Made by a program: the position numbers and the translations under genes
Source: Pullilachnospira sp963929535
Lineage (GTDB): Bacteria > Bacillota > Clostridia > Lachnospirales > Lachnospiraceae
NCBI GenBank assembly: GCA_963929535.1
Contig: CAWVIZ010000003.1
Coordinates: 62,001-126,000 of the forward strand
Reading direction: 5' to 3'
Length of the DNA: 64,000 nt
The notes under the pieces: model-generated
Seen by the model: only the letters and a program-made list of their open reading frames with translations
Database searches by the model: none
What the model was told of the DNA's origin: nothing
Shown: positions 26,101-35,892 of the stretch, piece by piece
How the letters are laid out: each line of letters begins with the position of its first letter
Position numbering within the stretch: the first letter of the stretch is position 1

Positions 26101-29100
26101 TTACTCCGTCCTGAGAGCCGTCACCGGATCGCTCTTGGCCGCCTTCCGTGAAGGGATCAGTCCTCCCAGAAGTGTCAGGAACACGCTTAAAAGGATCAGG
26201 ATCACCGCCCCCTGGACAGGAAGCACCGCGTTGATGTCCGTGGTACCGGCCAGATGATGGATCACCATGTTGCCCGGGATCAGGATCAGAAGGGTCAGAC
26301 CGATTCCGATCAGTCCGGCACACAGTCCAATGATAAATGTCTCCGCGTTGAACACCTGAGATATATTTCCCCTGGAGGCTCCAATGGCCCGCAGGATACC
26401 GATCTCCTTCTTTCTCTCCAGCACACTGATATAGGTGATCACACCGATCATAATGGAGGAAACGATCAGAGAAATCGCCACAAAAGCGATCAGCACATAG
26501 CTGATAATGTCGATGATATCCGTGACAGAGGACATCAGAGTTCCCACCATATCCGTGTAGGTGATCACCTTCTCATCTTCCCCGGCCTCCTCCATCCGGC
26601 TGTTGTAGTCATCCAGGATCCTCACCACCTGCTCCTTACTCTCAAAGTCTCTGGGATAAATGGAGATCCCGGAAGGCTCATCAAAATCCACATATCCCAG
26701 AGTCTGCAGATTACTCTCATAGGAGGCATTCTCCGTGGAATTCATGGACATCAGCAGTTCCATCAGCTCCTCTGCATCCATATTCATGGAAAAGGCATTC
26801 ATAAATTCCTCCGGGTCGATGCTCAGCGCTTCCTGGATATTCTGCCCCATCTGTTCCATAGCCTGCTCCATGGCGCTCTGAATACTGCCGCTGATCTGGC
26901 TGATCACCTGCTGCATAGCCGCTGTCACCTGTGTCTCCAGCGCCTGAGTCAGGCTGGACCCGTAGGAAGTCATCATTTCCTGCATAAAGCTTTCTATGGA
27001 AGAAGAAATCTGCTGCTGGATCCCCTGGGTATCTACCATGGAGACAATTCCCTGGGACAGAAGAGTGCCGGCCTCCTCCGTTCCCAGATAATCGGCAAAA
27101 TATTCTCCCATCCTGCTGGGATCCGGCAGACCATTGGCCGCGGCGTACGCCTGATAGCCGGAGGCGATATCCGACGCCAGCCGCTCCAGCTGTTCCGGAG
27201 TGATCTCCTTCACCTCGCTTTGCCGGACGATCTCCTGCCCCCAGCGGGTAAGGATTCCCTGCGCTTCCTCTGTCAGAAGATACTCCAGCAGATATTCATC
27301 AAACTTATCCTGATCCGTATATCCCTTGTCTTCCGCATACGCCTGATAGCCCGCCAGTATCTCACGGAACAGCTGCTGAAGCTGCTCCGCCGACACATTC
27401 AGCGTGCCGTTTTCCTGAATGATGGCGGTGATATTCTCACGAAGGATTTCTTTGGCGCTGTCTGTTTTCAGATAATCCATCAGATCCTGCAGAAGATTGG
27501 AGTAATCTGCCTGCGGATTGGCCGCGGCATAATCCTGATATCCGGAAAGGAGTCCTCCCACCATCTGTTCCAGATCATCCTGGGCTACATTGATCTGAAT
27601 ACTGCTCATCAGATCTCCCAGATCCAGCTCCGGCATCTGGGGAATGGACATGGAAATATTTCCCAGATCCAGCATTCCCGACAGATCCAGGGAGCTTCCG
27701 CTGCCTTCCGCCAAATCTGAAAAATCCAGTGATACCGCCAGTCCCTCTGTCAGAGAATCGGGATCAAAAGCGAAGGCCTCCTGCAGCGCTTCCTCATCTA
27801 CGGAAAACAGGGATTCCAGATCAAAATCGCTTCCCCTGGTCTCCTCCCCGAATTTCTCCCCTGTGAAGACATTCACGTCCGGATCCTCCAGCTGGTTTTT
27901 CACGATCCGGCTGTCGGAAGACATCTCCGCCACATGCCGGGTCAGAGACACAGGATAGCAGATACCTGCGCTCAGAAGGGTTCCGTTGGCATCCTCGGCA
28001 GGCTGCACCACTCCCACGATGGTCAGATCTTCCCCGTTCTCCACCAGATTTCTCATATATTCTTTATCGTCTGTCTTGTCGGTCCATACCTGATACTCAC
28101 TGTCGTACTGATAGTAATCACTGCTACTTACCAGCTTAAAGGTGATCCCCAGGATATCCTCATAAGAATAATCCCCCATATCTCCAGGCGTCTCAATGGG
28201 TTCCTCCGCAATAAACTGCTGGATCATCTCATCCAGCTCCAGCGCGTCCCGAAGGCCCAGAGTATACAGCATAAAGTCACTGATGCTCCCCCCGGCTGTC
28301 AGTACCAGCACACACTCATTATAATTTTCCGGCCAGCGTCCGGCTTTTACATCATACTGACTCTTGTACAGACTTTCCGTTTCCGGCATCTCATAAAATA
28401 CATCCGTTCCCATCATGGATGACATCATACTGTTGGAGCTGCTGGCGGATCCCAGTCCCAGCGCTTCAAAAGAACGGTCCGGATTTACCTGCCGGACCCC
28501 ATCCTCACCGTCCAGCCGGTAGATCTGGGGAACTGTGCTGTAGGAATACTCCACCGCACTGGTATACTCCTCAATACCACTGTCTCCGCTGTCCAGAAAT
28601 TCCTTCAGAGATGCCAGGTCATTGGTGTCCATGGTGGAAAACATATCCGTCACCATCTCGATCACGTTGATATCTCCGGCTTCCCCGCTGTCCGCTCCCG
28701 TATTTCCATCCGCTGAAAACATGGAAGAAAGATCCATGCCTGTGCTCTGGATCTGCAGCGGATACTGGGACAGCGTTTCCGCCTCCACCGTTTCAATATA
28801 GGCGTTCACTCCCGTGGACAGCGCCAGGATCAGCGAGATGCCGATGATACCGATGGAGCCGGCAAATGCAGTCAGAAGCGTCCTGGCTTTCTTGGTCCGC
28901 AGATTGTTGAAGCTTAAGGAAAGGGCCGTAAGCAGCGACATGGAAGATTTTCCCATGTTCCGGTGCACCGCCTCCTGATGGTTCTCTTCCTCCAGCACAA
29001 GGGGATCGCTGTCTGAACGGATCTTTCCGTCTTTCAGATTCACGATCCGGGTGGCGTACTGCTCGGCCAGTTCCGGATTGTGGGTCACCATCACCACCAG

Positions 29101-29673
29101 ACGGTCCCTGGCCACCTCCTTCAAAAGCTCCATCACCTGCACGCTGGTGCTGCTGTCCAGTGCTCCCGTGGGCTCATCCGCCAGCAGGATATCCGGATCA
29201 TTCACCAGTGCCCGGGCAATGGCCACACGCTGCATCTGCCCTCCTGACATCTGATTTGGCTTTTTGTGGAGCTGATCTCCCAGCCCCACCTCCGCCAGCG
29301 CCGCCTCCGCTCTCTGGCGGCGTTCCGCTTTTCCCACTCCCGAAATGGTCAGCGCCAGTTCCACATTGGCCAGCACAGTCTGATGGGGGATCAGATTATA
29401 ACTTTGAAACACAAAACCGATGGTGTGGTTCCGATAGGAGTCCCAGTCCCGATCCTTGTACTTTTTGGTGGAAATTCCATTGATGATCAGTTCTCCGCTG
29501 TCATACCTGTCCAGTCCGCCGATAATATTCAGCAGAGTGGTCTTCCCGGATCCGCTGGGGCCCAGAATAGCTACAAATTCGTTATCCCGCAGATTCAGGT
29601 CCACGTGGTCCAGCGCCTTCTGGACCAGATTCCCTGTTCGGTACTCTTTGCAAAGCTGCCTGACTTGAAGCAT
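26101..29673 (-). CDS. MacB-type ABC transporter: ATPase-permease fusion with giant extracellular domain
   Basis: The 1190-residue protein starts with an ABC ATPase (Walker A GPSGSGKTT at 38-46, signature MSGGQMQR at 142-149, Walker B ILLADEPTG), then an FtsX/MacB-type permease: membrane helix about 262-292, a large extracellular part to about 1050, and three C-terminal helices. The extracellular part contains three tandem 64-residue repeats (about 697-885), each with a GYQxYA motif, and Met/Gln-rich helices after them. Such proteins export peptides or lipids or act mechanically on the envelope. The substrate is unknown. Confidence 0.88.
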   Translation of the reverse strand: MLQVRQLCKEYRTGNLVQKALDHVDLNLRDNEFVAILGPSGSGKTTLLNIIGGLDRYDSGELIINGISTKKYKDRDWDSYRNHTIGFVFQSYNLIPHQTVLANVELALTISGVGKAERRQRAEAALAEVGLGDQLHKKPNQMSGGQMQRVAIARALVNDPDILLADEPTGALDSSTSVQVMELLKEVARDRLVVMVTHNPELAEQYATRIVNLKDGKIRSDSDPLVLEEENHQEAVHRNMGKSSMSLLTALSLSFNNLRTKKARTLLTAFAGSIGIIGISLILALSTGVNAYIETVEAETLSQYPLQIQSTGMDLSSMFSADGNTGADSGEAGDINVIEMVTDMFSTMDTNDLASLKEFLDSGDSGIEEYTSAVEYSYSTVPQIYRLDGEDGVRQVNPDRSFEALGLGSASSSNSMMSSMMGTDVFYEMPETESLYKSQYDVKAGRWPENYNECVLVLTAGGSISDFMLYTLGLRDALELDEMIQQFIAEEPIETPGDMGDYSYEDILGITFKLVSSSDYYQYDSEYQVWTDKTDDKEYMRNLVENGEDLTIVGVVQPAEDANGTLLSAGICYPVSLTRHVAEMSSDSRIVKNQLEDPDVNVFTGEKFGEETRGSDFDLESLFSVDEEALQEAFAFDPDSLTEGLAVSLDFSDLAEGSGSSLDLSGMLDLGNISMSIPQMPELDLGDLMSSIQINVAQDDLEQMVGGLLSGYQDYAAANPQADYSNLLQDLMDYLKTDSAKEILRENITAIIQENGTLNVSAEQLQQLFREILAGYQAYAEDKGYTDQDKFDEYLLEYLLTEEAQGILTRWGQEIVRQSEVKEITPEQLERLASDIASGYQAYAAANGLPDPSRMGEYFADYLGTEEAGTLLSQGIVSMVDTQGIQQQISSSIESFMQEMMTSYGSSLTQALETQVTAAMQQVISQISGSIQSAMEQAMEQMGQNIQEALSIDPEEFMNAFSMNMDAEELMELLMSMNSTENASYESNLQTLGYVDFDEPSGISIYPRDFESKEQVVRILDDYNSRMEEAGEDEKVITYTDMVGTLMSSVTDIIDIISYVLIAFVAISLIVSSIMIGVITYISVLERKKEIGILRAIGASRGNISQVFNAETFIIGLCAGLIGIGLTLLILIPGNMVIHHLAGTTDINAVLPVQGAVILILLSVFLTLLGGLIPSRKAAKSDPVTALRTE

Positions 29674-29833
29674 GTTTTCACGTCTCCTTTTTTGTCTTTT
29701 TCCGGGCCAGGATACCCGTCTCTCATCGATCCCCCGCTCTCCTGATACACCGCTGCCTGCCGGAACAGCCGCGCCTGTTTCCTGGCGCAGCCCTCAGATC
29801 TTTTCTGCCCGGCGCAAACCTGCGATAAAGGAA

Positions 29834-29862
29834 ATTATACCACACCCCCAAATACCGGTAAA
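29834..29862 (-). promoter_or_regulatory. Probable promoter of the large ABC gene
   Basis: TATAAT (29834-29839) with a 17-base spacer to a weak -35 TTTACC (29857-29862). It overlaps the gap right after the beta-galactosidase stop, giving a leader of about 150 nt. Confidence 0.5.
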
Positions 29863-29864
29863 AG

Positions 29865-32800
29865 TCAGTTAAGCAAATCCATTTCAAAGCAGAATTCCAT
29901 CTGCAGATGTTTCCCGTTTACCTGATACTCCCGGGCCAGACAGGGACCGCAGCTGTTGGAACCGCATCCTGATATGGCGCCGTCCAGACAGAGCACAGTG
30001 TACGGGCTTTCCTCCAGTTCATAATTATGTCTCTTCCGGGTCAGTTCCTCCTGGGTATAGCGGGAGACACAAAAGCTGAAATCCCGGCCGCTTGCCCGCA
30101 GGGATCTTCCGTCCCCTGTTGTAAGCTCCACAAATCCGCATCCGCAATGGCTGCCGTTTTCCTGGGGCCGCAGATAATCCTCATGCAGCGATTCCACATC
30201 CGATGTGAAGAATCCCAGCCTGGCTGCCTTTCGTTTGTCGCAATAACTCTCCATGGGACCGTAACCCAGATATTTCACCCCGCAGTAATCCCGGGGCAGG
30301 AATACCCGGAGTCCAAAACGGGGCAGGAACGGCATGACCGTCTCCCGGTCTCCCTCCACATTTACGCACAGCGTTCCGTCCTTCTCCACGGTCCACTTGG
30401 CAGTGCCCTGGAAAATAGGCTGTACCCAGGAGGCCGTCAGCTGGAACGCCACGGTGATCCGGATCTTTCCGTCTTCCTGGAAAAGCTGCGTATCCAGGAT
30501 CTTGGTCTGCATCCGGTTATATCCCGCTTTTTCCCATTCCAGGCGGATATTGCGGTCATTGTCCATGGGCGCCCGCCATATATTGAAGCGGATGGGCTGA
30601 TCTGTGACCAGAGCGCCGTTTCTTACCAGACTGACAAAGGTCCCTTCAAAACGGTCAAATACATACCGGAAATCCTCTCCCCGCAGGATCCAGAAATCTT
30701 CCCGGAACTCCGCCCAAACTTTTGTGCAGTCCGGCTCCCCCTGGCTCCTCCGGTAAGCGTCCCGGCTCTTCCGTCTGGCAGCGATCACCTGATCCTGCCC
30801 TGCCGGATGCCCTTTTTTCGTCAGTTCCAGATCCCGGTTCTGCACGTACGTCAGATTCACCCACACATCACAGTCCTGGCCTGCCAGGGCCGCAGCCTCC
30901 GGTATCACCAGTTCGCCCGTCTCATGGGGAGCGATCGCAGGTGCCCGAAGACTTCCCTGTACAACCTTCTTTCCGTCTTTCTCCACCTCCCAGCAGATAT
31001 CATACAGCTCCCCCACAGACAGATAATCCATCATATTTTCCAGCACAACAGTTCCCGTCCCTGCATCCCAGCCCGTTACCCGCACAGGCCGTGCCACATT
31101 TTTGAATTCCAGAAGTCCCGTATGCGGTCTTCTGTCCGGATATACCAGTCCGTCCATGCAGAAATTCCCGTCGTCAAATTCCTCCTGAAAGTCTCCGCCG
31201 TAAGCGAACATGTCCCGTCCCTTGGGAGTTTTGCCCATATATACGGAATGATCGCACCACTCCCATACAAATCCCCCCGCATATCCGTCATATCGGTACA
31301 TTCTGGAGAAATAGTCCTCCAGATCTCCCGGTCCATTCCCCATGGCATGACTGTATTCCACCATGATCAGAGGTTTCTTTCCCTCCTGGCTGCAGAACCA
31401 GTCCACAAACTCCGGCGCCGCGTACATCCGGCTGTAAACATCCAGACAGCTGGTATCCTGCGGCTTCCCGTCCTTGATCCAGATGGCATTCTCATAATTC
31501 AGAAGCCGGGTGGGATCGTACGCTTTCACCCAGCGGGCCGCCTCTTCCATACAGATCCCGTAGCCGCTTTCATTCCCCAGAGACCAGCAGATCACGCACC
31601 CATGGTTCTTATCCCGGCAGACCATGCCTTCCACCCGGTCCGCCACTGATTTTCTGAACCGCTCATCCTGCATTGCCACCCCGTAGGAAATATCCTTCTG
31701 GAATTCCGCATACCGGTCTTCCTTTCCTCCCCCTCCGTACAGGTCCAGACAGCCGTTGGACTCCACGTCCGCCTCGTCCATCACATAAAATCCCAGCCGG
31801 TCGCACTCATCCAGCGTCCAGGGCGCATTGGGATAATGGCTGGTGCGGATGGCATTCACATTATGCTCCTTCATCAGCCGCAGATCCCTCCGGTACTGCT
31901 CTCTGGAGATCACAGATCCTGTATACGGATCGCTGTCGTGGCGGTTGACTCCCTTCAGCTTAAACTTCCTGCCATTCAGATAAAGCACATTTCCCCGGGC
32001 CTCCACCTTCCGCACAGCCACCTGCTGACAGATATATTCCCCCTGGCACTCCAGCATCAGATAGTACAGATTGGGCTGCTCCGCGTTCCACAGCCGGGGC
32101 TGGTCAATGACAAACTCGGCGCGTTTCTGATGTCCGCAGACCCCCTCCGCCAGGCTTCCCTCTCCCCGGGAATCCAGCAGGCGGAGCACCGCCTCCCCCT
32201 CTCCCTCCAGTTCCACATCCACCTTCACCACAGCTCTCTGAAAATCTCCGGAAAGCTCCGTGGTCACAAAGAAATCCCTGATGTGGTTCCGGGGTCTCCT
32301 CATCAGATACACATCCCTGAAGATTCCTGACCAGCGCAGTTTATCCTGATCCTCCAGGTATGTTCCGTCACACCACTTCAGCACCAGCACCGTCAGCCGG
32401 TTCTTTCCATCCCGCAGCTTATCCGTCACATCAAACTCACTGGTGTTATGGGAGACCTGGCTGTAACCGGTCCACCGGCCGTTTATCCATACGTAGAAAC
32501 AGGAATCCACCCCTTCAAAGTCCAGGTAAACCTTTTCCTGTTCCTGCCGATCCCAAAAAAATTCTTTTACATACAGACCTGCCGGATTCCGGTCAGGCAC
32601 ATACGGCGGATTGTAGGGGATGGGATACCGGCAGTCACTGTACTGATGGGAATCGTATCCCTGGAACTGCCAGCAGCCGGGTACCGATACGGTATCCATC
32701 CCCTCCGCAGGCCAGTCTTCCTCCGTACAGCCGGACGGAACCTTGTGCAAACTCTCATACCAGGAAAATCTCCAGTCGTCCCCGTTCAGCATCGTCACCC

Positions 32801-32930
32801 TGTCGCTGCATTCCATCTGCAGAAGCTGGGCATCCGCAGCATTGCCACAGGGTACATAATAAGCCCGGTGAGGCTCACATCCCACATGAAGCACATCCAG
32901 ATTCTCATAATATTTCTCCAGTTTCATCAT
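29865..32930 (-). CDS. Beta-galactosidase, GH2 (LacZ type)
   Basis: This 1021-residue GH2 enzyme has the sugar-binding, immunoglobulin-like and TIM-barrel domains followed by the C-terminal Bgal small-chain domain. The acid/base is Glu454 (LGNESGYG) and the nucleophile is Glu525 (MVEYSHAMGNG). It has no signal peptide, so it acts on imported oligosaccharides. The start may be the second ATG (32927). It is the last glycosidase of the cluster and fits removal of terminal galactose from host glycans. Confidence 0.93.
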   Translation of the reverse strand: MMKLEKYYENLDVLHVGCEPHRAYYVPCGNAADAQLLQMECSDRVTMLNGDDWRFSWYESLHKVPSGCTEEDWPAEGMDTVSVPGCWQFQGYDSHQYSDCRYPIPYNPPYVPDRNPAGLYVKEFFWDRQEQEKVYLDFEGVDSCFYVWINGRWTGYSQVSHNTSEFDVTDKLRDGKNRLTVLVLKWCDGTYLEDQDKLRWSGIFRDVYLMRRPRNHIRDFFVTTELSGDFQRAVVKVDVELEGEGEAVLRLLDSRGEGSLAEGVCGHQKRAEFVIDQPRLWNAEQPNLYYLMLECQGEYICQQVAVRKVEARGNVLYLNGRKFKLKGVNRHDSDPYTGSVISREQYRRDLRLMKEHNVNAIRTSHYPNAPWTLDECDRLGFYVMDEADVESNGCLDLYGGGGKEDRYAEFQKDISYGVAMQDERFRKSVADRVEGMVCRDKNHGCVICWSLGNESGYGICMEEAARWVKAYDPTRLLNYENAIWIKDGKPQDTSCLDVYSRMYAAPEFVDWFCSQEGKKPLIMVEYSHAMGNGPGDLEDYFSRMYRYDGYAGGFVWEWCDHSVYMGKTPKGRDMFAYGGDFQEEFDDGNFCMDGLVYPDRRPHTGLLEFKNVARPVRVTGWDAGTGTVVLENMMDYLSVGELYDICWEVEKDGKKVVQGSLRAPAIAPHETGELVIPEAAALAGQDCDVWVNLTYVQNRDLELTKKGHPAGQDQVIAARRKSRDAYRRSQGEPDCTKVWAEFREDFWILRGEDFRYVFDRFEGTFVSLVRNGALVTDQPIRFNIWRAPMDNDRNIRLEWEKAGYNRMQTKILDTQLFQEDGKIRITVAFQLTASWVQPIFQGTAKWTVEKDGTLCVNVEGDRETVMPFLPRFGLRVFLPRDYCGVKYLGYGPMESYCDKRKAARLGFFTSDVESLHEDYLRPQENGSHCGCGFVELTTGDGRSLRASGRDFSFCVSRYTQEELTRKRHNYELEESPYTVLCLDGAISGCGSNSCGPCLAREYQVNGKHLQMEFCFEMDLLN

Positions 32931-33049
32931 CCATTCCTCCCTGTTTCAGCAGCGGAAAGTGCCCTCCGCGAACTTTCCGCTGGTATGAACAACACCGATA
33001 GCTGCTGCCCGCAAGCGGGCCGCAGATACCGGCGGCTGATCTGTATATC

Positions 33050-35512
33050 TCAGATATCGTATACGCTTCTCAGTCTCAGATTATCCAGAGATACTTTATC
33101 CTTATTCAGAACCTTCACACGCTTTTCCCCGGCGTTCATGTCGAAATAATTGTCAGAAAGGATCAGATCCTCCTCCTCATTGAGGATCTCCACGCTCTTG
33201 GCGTAAGCATCGGCTTTCACCACGATCTCATCTCCTTCCACCCTGCAGGACAGACGGGGATCCTGATAACGGAAATACTTGGGATAGGAGAAGATTACCG
33301 TTCCCTCGGAAACCAGCGTTCCCGCTTCCCATGCCTCAAAGCTTACATACTGGCTGAAATAATCCAGCTGATCAAATACACGTTTCTCCATCCATACACT
33401 TGAAAGCGCCGGAACCCGCACCATCTCCTGATGCTCCTCAACGATCCCGGCATCCGCATTCCGGAGAGCCCATTTCACCAGAATCTCTCTGTCCTGAAGG
33501 GTCTCGTTGGTCACGTTCAGCCGGATGGATTTTTCAAACGCAAAGTGCTCCCGGTTCATATCCGCCTCCGCGGACATCCATCCCTGCTCCTCACAGGAGA
33601 TCATCACCGGAGCGAAGAATCTCCTGGCATAATAGTGCAGCGCCTTCCATCTTCCGCAATAGTCAATGGAAGCCCAGGAAGCCACCGGCCAGCAGTCATT
33701 CAGCTGCCAGTATACGGCTCCCATGCACCTTCCCCTGTTCCTGCGGAAATGCTCCACACCGAACTTGATAGCCTCGGCCTGCAAAAGCTGGGAGGTGTAC
33801 AGAAGATCCGTAAAATCTTCCGGATACCGGTAGGTCTGCTGAAGATATCCCAGAATCTTGCCGTTGGCTCCGGCATTCCTCTGGTGCTTTTCCATCACAT
33901 AGGAGAAGATGTTCCAGTCTTTCGGATCGTCCGTGAAGGTCTGGATGGTCTTCAGCGACGGGAAGGACTGGAAACCGAACTCGGATACGTACCGGAAGAA
34001 ATACTTCCGGTATTCGGTGAAAGGCTTGTTCCCATGCCATACCTGCCAGAAGTGTACATCTCCCCGGTTGGGATCCTGGGGATCGTCAAAGGAACCTCCG
34101 GAGGACGGACTTGCCGGCCAGTAGAAGGTGTCCGGATCGTATTTTTCCAGCATCTCGGGGATGATCCGTTCATACATCAGCAGATAATCCCGCACCTCAC
34201 TGTGCTTGGATACCCAGTTGCCTTCCTTTACAAACTGCTCCATCTCGTTGTTGCCGCACCACAGCCCCAGGGACGCATGATGGCGGATCCGCTTGATATT
34301 ATCCCGGAATTCCTCCCGGATATTCTCCTCAAACTCCGGAGTCAGTTCGTAAACCGCGCAGGCAAACATAAAGTCCTCCCACACCATCAGCCCCAGCTCA
34401 TCGCAGGCGTCGTAAAACCAGTCTTCAGGATAATAGCCGCCTCCCCACACCCGGACGGTGTTGAAATTGGCTTCCTTGCACTGCAAAAGCAGTTCTCTGG
34501 TCCGTTCCGCCGTTACCCGGCCCAGCAGATGATCCTCCGGGATATAATCCGCGCCCATGGCAAAAATACACTTCCCGTTCACCTGATGGGCAAAGGAGGA
34601 ACCCCACTGATCCTTCTCTATATGCATGGTCATGGTACGCAGACCGATCCTCCGCTCCCAGATATCCGCCAGTTCGCCATCCAGATACAGCTTCACCTGT
34701 ACCTGGTACAGGGGCTGGTCTCCCACACCGTTAGGCCACCAGAGCTGCGGATTTTCCACAGTGATCTTTTCCGGAGAATTCTCTTCCGATATCACCGTTC
34801 CATCGGGAGCCGTAACCGTCACCTGGTAAGAAACACCGGTGCCGGGTGCAGGAATCTCTCTGCGCAGATCGTCTGCCGGATTCCACGTCACCTCCAGATG
34901 GAGATCCGCCCTGCCCTCCATGTGCTCCTGATGGATCCGCACACTGTCCATCCGTCCCTTCTTTACCGCCAGAAGTGAAACCGGCCGGTAGATACCTGCG
35001 TCCGGAAGATGCGCGCCCCAGTCCCAGCCGAACATACAGTGAGCCTTGCGGATATGTACAAATCCGTCCATGGCATCCTCGCTTCCCCTGGTGGGACATT
35101 TGGCAAACTCCTGACGGATATAAGCCAGCGGAGAATGGAAATACACCCGCAGCGTATTCTCTCCCTCCCTGAGCGCATCCGTTACATCGTACTCCCAGAT
35201 CCGGTGCATATTCTTCGCGGAACCGACAGGGATCTGATTTACATAAATATCCGCAATGGTATCCAGCCCCAGAAACTGCAGCCAGATCCTCTCCCCCTCT
35301 TCCTTCCGATTCCAGCAAAATACCGTCTCATACTCGTAGTCCTTTTCCATCAGTGCCAAAGCCTGATCCTCGTTGTCCTTCCAGTAGGGGTCCTCCATCT
35401 TCCCGTTTCTCAGAAGATCCGTATAGACAGTTCCCGGCACCCTGGCCTCCTGCCACTCCCCCCCGGCCTCTCTCATTCTCCAGTTTTCATGAAGAGTCTG
35501 CTTGTACATCAT
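33050..35512 (-). CDS. Beta-mannosidase, GH2
   Basis: The 820-residue protein follows the GH2 beta-mannosidase pattern: VPGTVYTDLLRNGKMEDPYW near the start, WDWGAHLPDAGIYRP, acid/base Glu423 (WCGNNEMEQ) and nucleophile Glu511 (YVSEFGFQSFPS). The ATG at 35512 has GGAGG 7 bases upstream; the frame extends 45 codons further but that is leader. No signal peptide. It would cleave the beta-1,4-mannose of the N-glycan core or of mannan fragments. Confidence 0.92.
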   Translation of the reverse strand: MMYKQTLHENWRMREAGGEWQEARVPGTVYTDLLRNGKMEDPYWKDNEDQALALMEKDYEYETVFCWNRKEEGERIWLQFLGLDTIADIYVNQIPVGSAKNMHRIWEYDVTDALREGENTLRVYFHSPLAYIRQEFAKCPTRGSEDAMDGFVHIRKAHCMFGWDWGAHLPDAGIYRPVSLLAVKKGRMDSVRIHQEHMEGRADLHLEVTWNPADDLRREIPAPGTGVSYQVTVTAPDGTVISEENSPEKITVENPQLWWPNGVGDQPLYQVQVKLYLDGELADIWERRIGLRTMTMHIEKDQWGSSFAHQVNGKCIFAMGADYIPEDHLLGRVTAERTRELLLQCKEANFNTVRVWGGGYYPEDWFYDACDELGLMVWEDFMFACAVYELTPEFEENIREEFRDNIKRIRHHASLGLWCGNNEMEQFVKEGNWVSKHSEVRDYLLMYERIIPEMLEKYDPDTFYWPASPSSGGSFDDPQDPNRGDVHFWQVWHGNKPFTEYRKYFFRYVSEFGFQSFPSLKTIQTFTDDPKDWNIFSYVMEKHQRNAGANGKILGYLQQTYRYPEDFTDLLYTSQLLQAEAIKFGVEHFRRNRGRCMGAVYWQLNDCWPVASWASIDYCGRWKALHYYARRFFAPVMISCEEQGWMSAEADMNREHFAFEKSIRLNVTNETLQDREILVKWALRNADAGIVEEHQEMVRVPALSSVWMEKRVFDQLDYFSQYVSFEAWEAGTLVSEGTVIFSYPKYFRYQDPRLSCRVEGDEIVVKADAYAKSVEILNEEEDLILSDNYFDMNAGEKRVKVLNKDKVSLDNLRLRSVYDI

Positions 35513-35596
35513 GTGTTTACCTCCATAAATAGCTTTCTGCAGACAACCTTCTCCTCCTTGGGTCTGCCTGTTCCATATGCCGAAATATCTAACAGA

Positions 35597-35625
35597 AGTA
35601 TAGCAAAAACATTCCGTCAAAACAA
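35597..35625 (-). promoter_or_regulatory. Promoter of the beta-mannosidase gene
   Basis: TTGTTT (35620-35625), 17-base spacer, TATACT (35597-35602). The leader to the ATG is about 80 nt. Confidence 0.55.
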
Positions 35626-35711
35626 CTTCCGGCTTTTCTTTTTTCATAAAATTTTTCTAAACCTGCGGATTTCTGTTCGGACTGCCAAAAGACATCTGAA
35701 GTTCTTTGAAA

Positions 35712-35827
35712 ATACGCCGTCCGTTGCCCGGCAAATGACGCTGCGTGCCAGTGGCACACATTCAGCACCGACCGTAACGAAGTGAGAACCCGCTCATGCA
35801 GGCATGGCGGCCATTTGCCGGGCGTAT
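35712..35827. repeat. Palindromic repeat, family 3, long copy
   Basis: ATACGCC at the left pairs with GGCGTAT at the right, and GCCCGGCAAATG pairs with CATTTGCCGGGC. Between them is a hairpin module (GTGCCAGTGGCAC, then CACCGACCGTAACG) that also occurs in the long MITE copies of family 1. A shorter copy without the module is at 57754. No flanking direct repeat was found. Confidence 0.6.
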
Positions 35828-35892
35828 CGCCCAAAAAAACACGAGCAGGGGATGATACCTCCCCTGCTCACATCAGTCTTCCGTCTTCAATT

